A DNA stretch of 64,000 nt, from the NCBI GenBank assembly GCA_964542535.1, contig CAZIUE010000006.1:62001-126000 (forward strand). Direction: 5' to 3'. Numbering within the stretch: the stretch's first letter is position 1; each line of letters starts with the position of its first letter. The notes beneath the pieces are model-generated. The model saw only the letters and a program-made list of their open reading frames with translations. It ran no database searches and had not been told where the DNA came from. A program made the position numbers and the translations under genes. Below are positions 41,404 through 52,152 of this stretch, piece after piece. Origin of the DNA: Pseudopelobacter sp964542535 (lineage in GTDB: Bacteria; Desulfobacterota; Desulfuromonadia; Geobacterales; Pseudopelobacteraceae).

Positions 41404-42629
41404 CGCGCTACCTCCTGACCAATGCCCCGCAGCCACATTCCTCCCAGGGCCGACATCCCCAGTACCGTCATCCCGATGAGCAGGAATTCCCCCCCATCCC
41501 CGCCGAGCCCCAGGGCGTGGGCGAGGAAGACGGACGCTACGATCACGAGGCTTACGACCCCCAGGGAAAGCATGTACAGATCGGGATATCTCCTGCGATA
41601 GGCGACGTAACCCGCCGTCAGGAGGAGCGCATAGGCTGCCAGTTCCCCCAGGCCGGAACGGGAATCGTCGACGATCCCCCAGCAGGCCAGCAGGCCGACG
41701 TTTGCCGTGGCCGCGGTTGCCACGACCTGTGGAGCCCAGCGCTGCTCAAGCCAGGGGATGCCGGCTCCCGCTGCCAGCTCCCAGAGAGCCAGGGCGGCGC
41801 TGTTCAAGATGGACAGGGTCCACACCAGCCCTTCTGTGCCGAAGACGAGGCCGAGCAGGCCGCCGAAGGTTGCGAAGTAGAGTGCCGCGGCCAGATTGAG
41901 CAGGGTCAGCCAGAACAGCCAGAGCGGGGCGAAGCGGGAAAGCAGCACCCAGGGGAAGACCAGCAGAGCCCAGCTTCCGAACAACTCCCAGGTGTCGGCA
42001 CCGGTCTGGTAGGTCTGCCCCACCAGCGCCAGCAGCGCCCCCACCAGAAGCGTCGCCGTCAGCAGGGCCGCCTTACCCGAGGTCCGCTCCAGCCCCAGGC
42101 GCCAGGCCGCGGCAACGGCTGCGACGAGCAGCAGCTCGGCACAGCCGAAGCGGGCGTAATGCCCCAGGGCTTGCCAGTTGTAGGCGAAGAAGAAGATTAC
42201 CGCTGTTGCCAGGAATACGGCCCCCAGCCAGAGGGCCAGCCCGTCGAGGAATATCCGCCATTGGGCCGGACCGGGAAGCATGCCGGCGATCCGCGTTGCC
42301 CGGGGCAGCACCTCCGGCGCCAGGTGACCGTTTTTGACCCAGGAGATGATTTCGCTCCGCCCCGAAGGGAAGCAGGGCAGGGGACCGGAGGGGGGGAGAA
42401 GGACACTGTTTTCAACGGGAACTGGAGACGTGGGGAGTTCCGTCCGGCACTGCTCCCGGGGAGCCGTGCGTTTCTCGATGGTTGGGCCGTCATCCTGGAA
42501 TGCCGCGGCCGGTGCCGTGGCTGGTGTGAACACTTCACCGCACGTGGGACAGGTGACACGTGTTCCCGGGGGAATCGTGGACGGAGCGATCTCTTCGGCA
42601 TAACCGCATGTCGGGCAGGCAAGTTTCAT
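41400..42629 (-). CDS. DUF2157 membrane protein with N-terminal zinc ribbon
   Basis: A 409-aa protein. An N-terminal zinc ribbon of MJ0042 type has two CPTCG motifs (LACPTCGYAEEI and TCPTCGEVFTPA). A linker follows, then the DUF2157 region (SEIISWVKNGHLAPEVL) and roughly ten membrane helices. The ribbon is not universal in DUF2157 proteins, so this is a domain fusion. First gene of the three-gene membrane operon. Confidence 0.87.
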   Translation of the reverse strand: MKLACPTCGYAEEIAPSTIPPGTRVTCPTCGEVFTPATAPAAAFQDDGPTIEKRTAPREQCRTELPTSPVPVENSVLLPPSGPLPCFPSGRSEIISWVKNGHLAPEVLPRATRIAGMLPGPAQWRIFLDGLALWLGAVFLATAVIFFFAYNWQALGHYARFGCAELLLVAAVAAAWRLGLERTSGKAALLTATLLVGALLALVGQTYQTGADTWELFGSWALLVFPWVLLSRFAPLWLFWLTLLNLAAALYFATFGGLLGLVFGTEGLVWTLSILNSAALALWELAAGAGIPWLEQRWAPQVVATAATANVGLLACWGIVDDSRSGLGELAAYALLLTAGYVAYRRRYPDLYMLSLGVVSLVIVASVFLAHALGLGGDGGEFLLIGMTVLGMSALGGMWLRGIGQEVAR

Positions 42630-42866
42630 GGGGGGCTCTCATTGTGTGGGAGAATCGGACCGTGCTTCCGCATCTGCCCGGCCTGTCTCTGTTCGATGTG
42701 CGGGATGGCCCCGGCGGCAGTTTCCCGCAAGGAGTGATTGGGGACAGTGGGGGAGCCAAATCCCGCATCTGACCGGAGTCTCGGATATTCGTCAGCGCAG
42801 GACAGCAACCGCCACCGATTCCGACCCCACGGGTGATGCCCGGTCATTACCGCGTGTTCTCCGAAG

Positions 42867-43928
42867 CTAATTGCTCTCTGCTCCCCCGCTGGGGGGCGCA
42901 GGCTTGGGACCGAATTCACGTAGGGAGAGAACCCCGCTACTCTCCAGTTTCATCTCGGCGTACTCGGTGTCGCTTTCGACGCGAAAGAAGCAGGTCGCAT
43001 CCTGCCCCATGCGTATCGCGCAGCGTCTGCTGGCGGCTAGAAAGGTCTGTGCCTCATCCAGGTAGCGACGAACGATATGCCTGGCCTCGGCGCCCGTCTC
43101 TTCCCTGAAGGTTGAGTGGCGCACCACCTGCTGCACGGCGCGCGATAGGCCGTCGAATCCCACCAATTTCCCCCGGCCGTGCCATTCTCTGACGGCCGAC
43201 ATCACCTCTCCCGGCCCGGCCAGACCGTTCAGCTGTGGGTGGTCGAGTACACACAATACCAGCGGTGACAGTGTCTCGACGACGTTCTGGGCCCTCCGGC
43301 GGCGCTCCTCCGGCGGGAAGTCGGGGAGCGTCGCTGCGAGGTCGAGGTACATCAGGTAATAATCGCAGAATTCCCGCGGCGTACTGGCCTGACTCACCGC
43401 AAAGGATGCAGCTTCTTTCTTCAGTGACGGCTGTGATTCGCCTTGCTGCTGCGGCGTGCGTATCAGTTCGTGGATCGCCAGGCTGTCGCTTACGTCCGGT
43501 GCCTGGAACAGCGGCGCGGAGGCTACGCCGAGCTCAACCAGAAAGTTGCCGCCGGCTGCGAGAGCGTCGCGGGTGACCAAGCCGTGGCTCGCCAGGACAC
43601 GGCTGACCATTGCATCGATCACCGCATCGCCATTGCCTGTTTCGGCTTTTGCCATTGTGCGCAGATCGGCCACCCCCAGCGTCATCAACTTGATGGGGCT
43701 GATCATCAACTGCAGCCGCGGCAACAGCGTCAGGTCTGAGGCATGAAGCTGTTGTTGCACCTGGACGACCAACTCGGTTTCGTCGGGGAATTCGTGGCGC
43801 ACGGCCGGGTTGTCGATGGTCCAGTCAAGCCATCTAACACCACCGGCGATGAGGCTCAGGGTAAGGTGGCAGAGCTGAGTCAGCGAGTCTCTATGGGAGA
43901 CGACTCGTCCGGCAATGGTAAGGCTCAT
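42867..43928 (-). CDS. Hypothetical protein (353 aa)
   Basis: A soluble, mostly helical protein without signal peptide or membrane segment. Blocks include MSLTIAGRVVSHRDSLTQLC, VRWLDWTIDNPAVRHEFPDE, FCDYYLMYLDLAATLPDFPP and QDATCFFRVESDTEYAEM. I recognise no domain. Its coding potential is good and it is preceded, about 115 bp upstream, by copy 3 of the promoter-like repeat. The 237 bp downstream (42630-42866) hold nothing I can name. Confidence 0.75.
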   Translation of the reverse strand: MSLTIAGRVVSHRDSLTQLCHLTLSLIAGGVRWLDWTIDNPAVRHEFPDETELVVQVQQQLHASDLTLLPRLQLMISPIKLMTLGVADLRTMAKAETGNGDAVIDAMVSRVLASHGLVTRDALAAGGNFLVELGVASAPLFQAPDVSDSLAIHELIRTPQQQGESQPSLKKEAASFAVSQASTPREFCDYYLMYLDLAATLPDFPPEERRRRAQNVVETLSPLVLCVLDHPQLNGLAGPGEVMSAVREWHGRGKLVGFDGLSRAVQQVVRHSTFREETGAEARHIVRRYLDEAQTFLAASRRCAIRMGQDATCFFRVESDTEYAEMKLESSGVLSLREFGPKPAPPSGGAESN

Positions 43929-44040
43929 GGATGACTCCGCGTCCGTTCAGTGAATAGATGATCACGGTCCCGATTCCGGGGGGAAATAAACAAAACGGGG
44001 AGAACTGCAACAGCATCCGATCATCTTGCTGAACGTTTTT

Positions 44041-44094
44041 GCCAATCTATACGGGATGCGCGGGGCGGTCAATTTTTCTAATGATTGAAAGGGG
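44041..44094 (-). promoter_or_regulatory. Promoter-like dispersed repeat, copy 3 (upstream of the 353-aa gene)
   Basis: Minus strand TTGACC (44067-44072), 17-base spacer, TAGATT (44044-44049), preceded by CAATCATTAGAAAAA as in copy 1. Confidence 0.7.
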
Positions 44095-44155
44095 CTGTGC
44101 GGGGATTTCGTGAAGGCGAGGCGGGTCGTGTGTAACCGGGGCACCATGGAGACAC

Positions 44156-44189
44156 GATCGCCCCGGCTCCTTCCGGAACCGGGGCGATC
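44156..44189 (-). terminator. Hairpin downstream of ettA
   Basis: GATCGCCCCGG pairs perfectly with CCGGGGCGATC around a 12-base loop, 30 bp beyond the ettA stop. There is no T-run, so termination strength is uncertain. Confidence 0.55.
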
Positions 44190-44218
44190 TTCGCTCATGG
44201 CAGCATATCCAAGACGGA

Positions 44219-45898
<1,680 letters not shown>

Positions 45899-45990
45899 GC
45901 TGGCGCCTCCTTGGGTAATGTGCAGACACTTTTACACGGGCCGGACAAGGACTGTCAACCGCTTTGGCGGGGGCACAGGGCAGCATCCCC

Positions 45991-46018
45991 TTGACACTGC
46001 TGGAGAAATGGGTACTAT
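45991..46018 (+). promoter_or_regulatory. Sigma-70-type promoter for the ferritin-like gene
   Basis: TTGACA (45991-45996), a 16-base spacer and TACTAT (46013-46018). It lies about 220 bp upstream of the ATG, so the leader is long. The rest of 45899-46238 holds no gene. Confidence 0.55.
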
Positions 46019-46238
46019 CTACGCTGTCTGCCACGATAGGTGTACGGTTTCGTTTCACCCCGCACCCGCGATGTTCCAATGGCCGGTCGCGCAGCCCGGG
46101 CGATCGCCGTTTTCGCTGCAACCTGCCCGGCTCCGGCGGCCCGTTCCGCCGGAAGGGAACCATTCCAGCAAAAAATCCGTCCGGCAGGCGTGGTGGGATT
46201 CCGCCATACCCTTCCATATTCCACGAGGAGAGCACCCC

Positions 46239-46730
46239 ATGGGGATCGATGTTCAGGAGGCGATCAGACGTTCCATTCATACGGAACGGAACGCCATGTA
46301 TTTTTATCAGATGGGCGCGGAGAAGATCCTGGACGAGGCGGCCCGGGCGCTGTTTCTGCTCCTGGCCAGCGAAGAGCGTGAACACGCGGCCCATTTTTAT
46401 GCCATCTACCAGGGGGACGACATCCCCTCCCTGGAGCTGTTTCTGGATACGCCTCCCGAGAACGCCTCCCTGTGGCTCTCCTCCCTCTCCGCCCTGATCG
46501 AGAGCGATTTCTGTGAGCAGCGGGCCATGGAACTGGCCCTGGAGCGGGAACGGAGCCTGGAGGATTCGCTGTTGCAGATCGCCGCCACCATCGACGATCC
46601 CGAGGCGCGCCGGGTATACGAGAACAACGCCCGGGAGACCAACAACCATTACCTGCTGATCGAGTCGGAGTACGCCCGTATTATGGGGATGGTCCATGAG
46701 TGCGACATGGACACCTATGTGAGGGAGTAG
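46239..46730 (+). CDS. Ferritin-like / rubrerythrin-type di-iron protein
   Basis: A 163-aa four-helix protein. The metal ligands appear as E and ExxH pairs: RSIHTERNAMYFYQMGAEKI, LASEEREHAAHFYAIYQGDD, and later LERERSLEDSLLQIA and ENNARETNNHYLLIESEYARI. The rubredoxin domain of true rubrerythrins is missing. GAGGAG precedes the ATG. The role is probably iron handling or peroxide defence. A terminator follows. Confidence 0.82.
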   Translation: MGIDVQEAIRRSIHTERNAMYFYQMGAEKILDEAARALFLLLASEEREHAAHFYAIYQGDDIPSLELFLDTPPENASLWLSSLSALIESDFCEQRAMELALERERSLEDSLLQIAATIDDPEARRVYENNARETNNHYLLIESEYARIMGMVHECDMDTYVRE

Positions 46731-46765
46731 CTCCCGGGGCACTCCGTGCCGGGTCGCCGTTGTTC

Positions 46766-46807
46766 CTGCCCATTCCGGTATGCCGCTGAATGGGCAGCGC
46801 CGTTTTT
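46766..46807 (+). terminator. Rho-independent terminator after the ferritin-like gene
   Basis: CTGCCCATTC pairs perfectly with GAATGGGCAG across a 12-base loop, followed by CGCCG and five Ts. Confidence 0.8.
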
Positions 46808-46933
46808 GGGGTGCAACGGTTGGTTCCCCGTTCCGTCGCGCCGAGAAACTGAAGTCGCGGCACTGATCTGCCGATGCGTAAAGTCAACCGGTTCGCCGGG
46901 CGCGACCAACGACGGAAGGGATGGGGATGGGAC

Positions 46934-47332
46934 ATGGCTAACGGAGCGGTGCAGATAAAGGTTCCCGCGGATATCGAATACCGGGTGATCGGAAACGCTT
47001 TCGGACTCATGATCGCCAGCGGCGGCCTCCTGGGCGGCATGATGGTGTCCCAGGGGAGCCTCGACTACTGGCGGGAGGATGTCGTTCCCCTGGGGCTCAT
47101 GCTGCTGCTGGCGTTCCGCCTGATGCGGAACCTGGTCACGACCATGGTCGCGGCCCAGGCTTTGCCCGAGCGGCCGCGCGCCTCCGGCTCACGCCAGGAT
47201 ATCCACCCGGAACATGCCGCTGTCGGCCAGCTTCCCGAAACTCCGAGCTACACCCCCGATCAGGTGATCGCGGAGGTTGCCAAGCGTATCGAGACCCAGA
47301 AGGCCGGCGCCGCCAAGCGGGCCATGAACTAG
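46934..47332 (+). CDS. Hypothetical inner-membrane protein
   Basis: A 132-aa protein. It has two hydrophobic helices near residues 23-45 and 54-75 (AFGLMIASGGLLGGMMVSQG; VVPLGLMLLLAFRLM) and a hydrophilic, alanine-rich tail (DQVIAEVAKRIETQKAGAAK). It starts MANGAVQIKVPADIEYRVIG. It is followed 22 bp later by a GspE/PilB-type ATPase, so the two may be cotranscribed. The family was not recognised. Confidence 0.65.
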   Translation: MANGAVQIKVPADIEYRVIGNAFGLMIASGGLLGGMMVSQGSLDYWREDVVPLGLMLLLAFRLMRNLVTTMVAAQALPERPRASGSRQDIHPEHAAVGQLPETPSYTPDQVIAEVAKRIETQKAGAAKRAMN

Positions 47333-47354
47333 TCCCGCTCCACCTTGAGAACCC

Positions 47355-49145
47355 ATGCCAGACCCCAGAGAACTCACCGTTGAAAGCATCGCCCAGCTCC
47401 TGAAACAGCGCGGCCTGCTCTCGGCTGCGCAGGTAAAAGAGCTGCTGGCCCGGGCAAAAGCCCAGCAGGCGCGGCTGGCGTCCCTGCATCAGCCGGGCGC
47501 CCTGCGCCGGGGCCATCCCGTGGCGGAGCTGGTTTCGCCCGCCGAGGTGATTGCCTCCTTCAATCTGGAACTTTGCGGCAGCCCCGGCTTCTGTCTGACC
47601 GAAGACGTCATTACCGAGGTGATAGCCCACAAGCTGGGCATCCCCTACCTGAAGATAGACCCGCTCAAGCTCGACCTGGATGTGGTTACGTCCCACATCC
47701 CCCGCCCCTTTGCCCTCAAACATCTGGTGGTGACCGTTGCCGAGGAACCGGGCGCCATCACGGTCGCCGTGGCCGATCCCTTCAACCAGCACCTCCTGGA
47801 AGAGCTGGCCGGCGCGCGGCGCCTGGTGGTCAGGCGGGTGCTCAGCTCACGGAGCGACATCCTCAAGATCCTGCGTGAGTTCTACGGCTTTCGCGCCTCG
47901 GTAAAGGCGGCCGAGGCCGAAGCCGCCGGCGGCGTCGAGTTGAGCAACCTGGAGCAGTTCGTCCGCCTCAGGGGGCAGGGAGAGATCGAGAGCAACGACC
48001 GGCACGTGGTGGCCGCGGTGGAGTTCCTGTTGCAGTACGCCTTTGACCAGCGGGCCAGCGACATCCACATCGAACCCAAGCGCGAGAAGTCCCTGGTGCG
48101 TTTTCGCCTGGATGGGGTCATGCACAACATCCACACCATCCCCAAGCCGCTGCACGCTCCGATGGTGTCGCGCATCAAGCTGCTCTCCCGCATGGACCTG
48201 GCCGAGAAGCGCCGCCCCCAGGATGGCCGCATCAAGACCAGCGTCAACAACAAGGAGATGGAACTGCGTGTCTCCACCGTTCCGGTGGCATTCGGGGAAA
48301 AGGTGGTCATCAGGATCTTCGATCCGGACGTCCTGCTGCAGGACCTGGACAGCATGGGCTTCTACCCCCGCGAGCTGGCGCTGTACAACTCCTTCATCAA
48401 CCGCCCCAACGGCATCATCCTGGTGACCGGTCCCACCGGCAGCGGCAAGACCACCACGCTCTACTCCACCCTGCGGACACTCTCCTCGCCCGAGGTCAAT
48501 ATCGTTACGGTGGAGGACCCCATCGAGATGGTCATGGAGGAGTTCAACCAGATCGGCGTCCAGCACTCCATCGGTGTGGGATTCGACACCATTCTGCGCA
48601 ACATCCTGCGTCAGGACCCGGACGTGATCATGATTGGCGAGATCCGCGACCGGGAGACGGCGGAGAACGCCGTGCAAGCGGCCCTGACCGGCCACCTGGT
48701 GCTCTCCACCCTGCACACCAACGATTCGGTCTCCTCCATTATCCGCTTGCTGGATCTGGGGGTGCCGCCGTTTCTGATCTCAGCCACGGTGGTGGGCATC
48801 ATCGCCCAGCGCCTGGTGCGCAGGATCTGCCCCGGCTGCCGGAGGGAACGGGAACTGACTTTCGCCGAGCAGGAATATCTGCGTCTGGACGGGAAGGTGC
48901 GGACGGTATGGGAAGGGGCGGGGTGCAAGGAATGCCGCGGCACCGGGTACAAGGGGCGCACCGGTCTGTTCGAGGTGCTGGATATGGGCGACCGGATCAG
49001 GGGGCTGATCAGCGCTGATGTGGAGCTGGCCGACCTCATGGCCGCGGCGGGAGAGGACGGTCTGGTTACCCTGCGCCAGGTGGCGGTTCGCAAGATGCTG
49101 GAGGGGGTCACCACCTACGAGGAGGTCATCGCCATGACAGGTTAA
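47355..49145 (+). CDS. GspE/PulE/PilB-type secretion ATPase
   Basis: A 596-aa ATPase that powers type II secretion or type IV pilus assembly. The N-terminal MshEN-like domain (about 1-160) has AHKLGIPYLKIDPLKLDLDV. The motor domain has ASDIHIEPKREKSLVRFRLD, Walker A GPTGSGKTTTLYST, the Asp box VTVEDPIEMV, and Walker B GEIRDRETAENAVQ with GHLVLSTLHTNDS. A four-cysteine zinc motif follows (CPGC and CKEC). No pilin, secretin or platform genes are in this window, so its machine must be encoded elsewhere. Confidence 0.9.
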   Translation: MPDPRELTVESIAQLLKQRGLLSAAQVKELLARAKAQQARLASLHQPGALRRGHPVAELVSPAEVIASFNLELCGSPGFCLTEDVITEVIAHKLGIPYLKIDPLKLDLDVVTSHIPRPFALKHLVVTVAEEPGAITVAVADPFNQHLLEELAGARRLVVRRVLSSRSDILKILREFYGFRASVKAAEAEAAGGVELSNLEQFVRLRGQGEIESNDRHVVAAVEFLLQYAFDQRASDIHIEPKREKSLVRFRLDGVMHNIHTIPKPLHAPMVSRIKLLSRMDLAEKRRPQDGRIKTSVNNKEMELRVSTVPVAFGEKVVIRIFDPDVLLQDLDSMGFYPRELALYNSFINRPNGIILVTGPTGSGKTTTLYSTLRTLSSPEVNIVTVEDPIEMVMEEFNQIGVQHSIGVGFDTILRNILRQDPDVIMIGEIRDRETAENAVQAALTGHLVLSTLHTNDSVSSIIRLLDLGVPPFLISATVVGIIAQRLVRRICPGCRRERELTFAEQEYLRLDGKVRTVWEGAGCKECRGTGYKGRTGLFEVLDMGDRIRGLISADVELADLMAAAGEDGLVTLRQVAVRKMLEGVTTYEEVIAMTG

Positions 49146-49167
49146 GCGCTCACCGCCCTGCGTGACA

Positions 49168-49206
49168 CACAAAAAAACCGCCCGGGAATCAGGCGGTTTT
49201 TTTGTG
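49168..49206. terminator. Bidirectional rho-independent terminator
   Basis: CACAAAAAAACCGCC pairs perfectly with GGCGGTTTTTTTGTG around a 9-base loop. The A-run and T-run allow it to serve both the secretion ATPase and the convergent thioesterase gene. Confidence 0.92.
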
Positions 49207-49236
49207 CGCGGAGAATCTGTCAGGCAGCCGGCGCTC

Positions 49237-50298
49237 CTAGTCCAGCCTCTGGCGGTAGGCGCTGAGAAGTCTCGCATCCTCCGCATAGGTGACCGGATAG
49301 ATGAACGGCACCGGCTGCGGCTGCATATCGCTGTCCACGTTGCGGAAGGTGAACAGGCAGGAGTTGGAGAGCGACTTGTCGCCGGCGTTGCGGTTGAAAC
49401 GCTCGATATCTGATTGTACCGTAACGGTCGTCTTGCCGGTGTAGACCACCCTGGCGGTGAATTTCAGCTGGTCCCCCAGCAGTACCGGCTGGTTGAAGTT
49501 GATGCGGTTTACCTGGCACGGCACCGCCCTGTTGGGGGCGACCATCTCCGCCGCCAGGGCCGCCAGTTCGTAGGCTTTCCTGATCAGGTACCCGCCGAAG
49601 ATGGTCTTGGGGACGTTCTCCTGTTCGGGGTATGCCCGGCAGGTGGACTCCAGCACCAGCTGGCCGGCGCGTATGCCGCTGAACCCCTCCTCCTCCTGCT
49701 CCTTGTGCAGTTTCTTGATAAACAGGTACTCGTCCAGGGAAGGCATCTCCTCGGCCTGGGCCAGCCCGTCGCGATACGCCTTGCGCCGCAGTTCCGCCTT
49801 CTGGTAGCGCTTCTTGTCAAGCTCCTGCGGGTACTGCAGCGGGGGGAGGGAGAGGCTTCTGGCCTCGCCGCTGTCTGCGGAGCGGGCCACCATGGTGAAA
49901 TAGCAGCTGGCCAGGTGGCTCGACCCCTCTCCCAAACGCTCGACCCGTATGCCGACCTCCATGGATGACCTACCCACGTGGTTTATCTGGGACGAAAAGA
50001 CCAGGTCGCGCTTGGTGTCGGCGGGGTTTCTCAGGACGATGTTGTCCACTGCCGCGGTAACCACCCGCGCCTCGGGGTAGAATCTCTGCACATAGGCCAT
50101 GGCCGTATTCTCTGCCACCTTGTCCAGTGTCTCCAGGATTTTGCCGAAGCGTATGTTGCCGACTATGCTGCTGTCCCGTGCCAGGAAGCGCCTGGCGACA
50201 ACCGGGTCCGTGGAAAACGGCAGGATGAACAGGTACCGGGTGTCATGGGGGCTGAGAGCTGTGTCGCCAGTCAGCTTGTTGTCATCGGTCATATTCAT
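49237..50298 (-). CDS. Double-hotdog acyl-CoA thioesterase
   Basis: A 353-aa protein with two hotdog units, as in the cytosolic acyl-CoA hydrolase family. Unit 1 (about 45-150) has NIRFGKILETLDKVAENTAM, and unit 2 (about 215-320) has KTIFGGYLIRKAYELAALAA with NRINFNQPVLLGDQLKFTAR. The catalytic residues are expected in the N/D and GG positions. It would hydrolyse acyl-CoA to free acid. The chain-length preference cannot be told. Confidence 0.82.
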   Translation of the reverse strand: MNMTDDNKLTGDTALSPHDTRYLFILPFSTDPVVARRFLARDSSIVGNIRFGKILETLDKVAENTAMAYVQRFYPEARVVTAAVDNIVLRNPADTKRDLVFSSQINHVGRSSMEVGIRVERLGEGSSHLASCYFTMVARSADSGEARSLSLPPLQYPQELDKKRYQKAELRRKAYRDGLAQAEEMPSLDEYLFIKKLHKEQEEEGFSGIRAGQLVLESTCRAYPEQENVPKTIFGGYLIRKAYELAALAAEMVAPNRAVPCQVNRINFNQPVLLGDQLKFTARVVYTGKTTVTVQSDIERFNRNAGDKSLSNSCLFTFRNVDSDMQPQPVPFIYPVTYAEDARLLSAYRQRLD

Positions 50299-50337
50299 GC
50301 TCCTCGTGGAGGCTTCATCACGCCGGATCGCGGCGGG

Positions 50338-51591
50338 TTACTTCAGGCTGGAGATGTAGGCGCGGATGCCCTCCAGGATCCCTTCGGCGGTGGATTCCTG
50401 ATAGGCGGAATCCTTCAGGCGCGACTCCTCCTGGGCATTGCTGATAAAGGCTGTTTCCACCAGGATACTGGGCATGGTCGCCCCCACCAGGACGTAGAAA
50501 GGGCCCTGCTTGACCCCCAGGTTCTTGGTGTCGCTGTGCAGGCCGTGGATCTTTCGGTACAGCGCTTTCTGCACGTCGTTGGCCAGGTGGGCGGAGTCGT
50601 TCAGCTTGTAGTTGGCCATCAGGTCGAACAGGATCGCCTGGAGGACGCTCACCTTCTCCAGGGAGGTGCCGTTCTCCTTGGCAGCCAGACGGGCCGCCTT
50701 CTCGGTCTTGGCCAGACTCAGGTAGTAGGTCTCGATGCCCGAAGCCTGATGGTTGGCGGCGGCATTGGCGTGGATCGAGACGAACAGGTCGGCGTTGACC
50801 TTGTTGGCAATGGCAGTGCGCTCCTCCAGGGGGATGAAGACGTCGCTGGAGCGGGTCATGACCACATCCAGCCCCAGCTCCTCCCTGATCATCTCGCGCA
50901 GCTTGAGCCCGATGGACAGCACCACGTCCTTCTCCTGGGTGCCGTCGGGGCCCACAGCTCCCGGGTCGTGGCCGCCGTGGCCCGGGTCCACCACGATGCG
51001 ACGGATCTTGGAGTGTTGCGTCCGACGGGGGGCCTTTTCCCGCTTGGCCGCTGTTGCCGGTTCGGCGCGCCTGGGCTCGGGACGCGGCGCTGGCGCGGCG
51101 CTGATGCCCCTCTCCAGGCGGCTTATCTCGGTGGGGCGCTCCCCACGCACGTCGATCACCAGGCGTGTCGGATTGGAGAGGGCGAATACCTTGAAGGTCT
51201 TGATGTTCTGCGTGTCCAGCACCACCCGCACCACCTCGGGGCGATACTGGGCCACGCGCACCCCCTTGAGCAGACCGTCTCCGATGGTGAGATTCCTGAC
51301 TCCCGGCGCCAGCCGGCTCCGGTTGATGTCGATGAAGATCCTGCCGGGCTTTCCGCTGTTCCCTCTCCCCAGTTCGTGTGACTCCCAGGCCACGTCACGG
51401 TCCAGTTCCAGGGAGACGCGGGTATAGTCGGGGTTGGACCAGTGCCTGATCTCGCTCAACAGAGCCAGAGGGCGGCGGGTCGCCGAGCTGTGGGCCGCGA
51501 AAGGCGTCCCGCCGACAGGCCTGGCGGCAGACTGCAACGGCATGAGGACGATCAGCAGCAACCAGGCCAGTATGTACGCTGTTCTGTTCAT
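50338..51591 (-). CDS. N-acetylmuramoyl-L-alanine amidase with AMIN domain
   Basis: A 417-aa exported cell-wall hydrolase. A signal segment (AYILAWLLLIVLMPLQSAAR) is followed by an AMIN domain (about 45-140: PDYTRVSLELDRDVAWESHE, VVLDTQNIKTFKVFAL). The catalytic Amidase_3 domain has zinc ligands in VVDPGHGGHDPGAVGP, E in RTAIANKVNADLFVSIHANA, and a final ILVETAFISNAQEE. It resembles AmiC/AmiB, which cleave septal peptidoglycan. Confidence 0.92.
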   Translation of the reverse strand: MNRTAYILAWLLLIVLMPLQSAARPVGGTPFAAHSSATRRPLALLSEIRHWSNPDYTRVSLELDRDVAWESHELGRGNSGKPGRIFIDINRSRLAPGVRNLTIGDGLLKGVRVAQYRPEVVRVVLDTQNIKTFKVFALSNPTRLVIDVRGERPTEISRLERGISAAPAPRPEPRRAEPATAAKREKAPRRTQHSKIRRIVVDPGHGGHDPGAVGPDGTQEKDVVLSIGLKLREMIREELGLDVVMTRSSDVFIPLEERTAIANKVNADLFVSIHANAAANHQASGIETYYLSLAKTEKAARLAAKENGTSLEKVSVLQAILFDLMANYKLNDSAHLANDVQKALYRKIHGLHSDTKNLGVKQGPFYVLVGATMPSILVETAFISNAQEESRLKDSAYQESTAEGILEGIRAYISSLK

Positions 51592-51869
51592 GGTGATGTA
51601 GTTTCTTCCCGGGCCGGCACTTCGGCGGCCCCGTGAGTGTTCATAGCAGAACTATCCAGTTTGTTCAACCTTTTGCCCGGACCGTTACGCCGTCCGGGTC
51701 TTTCCGGTGCGGTTGTGTCCGCTCCGGCAGCGGCACGGACGACGGAGTATTCGGCCCTTGGAAAACCCCGTGGATATGCGTATAGTCCTGATTCGGCCCC
51801 GGCGCGTGTCGGGCCGAACCCACATGACGCCGCCAGAGGCGAGCGATACCCGTTGGAAAGGAGACGTCC

Positions 51870-52133
51870 GTGCTGATCGAAAGGGAAGTCAAGCCCATCC
51901 TGCACCGCCAGAAGTGTTCCGCCTGCGGATACTACACCATCCACCGTGCCATTCCCCAGGGGGAACGGGCCTGCGACAGCTGCACCCATTGCGGCCACAC
52001 GGTGGAGCTGCTCTGGTTCGCCGACCTGAAGGCGGCCATCAAGAATTTCGAGCGGATGCTCAACGACATGAGCGAGATCTATCCGGAGCTGAAGGAGCTG
52101 AAGGAACCGGGGGATCACATCATGCTGGAGTGA
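51870..52133 (+). CDS. Small zinc-ribbon protein, unknown function
   Basis: An 87-aa protein. Two cysteine pairs, CSACGYYTIH and CTHCGHTVEL (with a further Cys in RACDSC), probably bind zinc. The C-terminal half is helical (LKAAIKNFERMLNDMSEIYP). The start is GTG 51870 behind AAAGGAG. It is convergent with mutS. I do not recognise the family. Confidence 0.75.
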   Translation: MLIEREVKPILHRQKCSACGYYTIHRAIPQGERACDSCTHCGHTVELLWFADLKAAIKNFERMLNDMSEIYPELKELKEPGDHIMLE

Positions 52134-52152
52134 CCCTCCCGGCCACCGGGCA

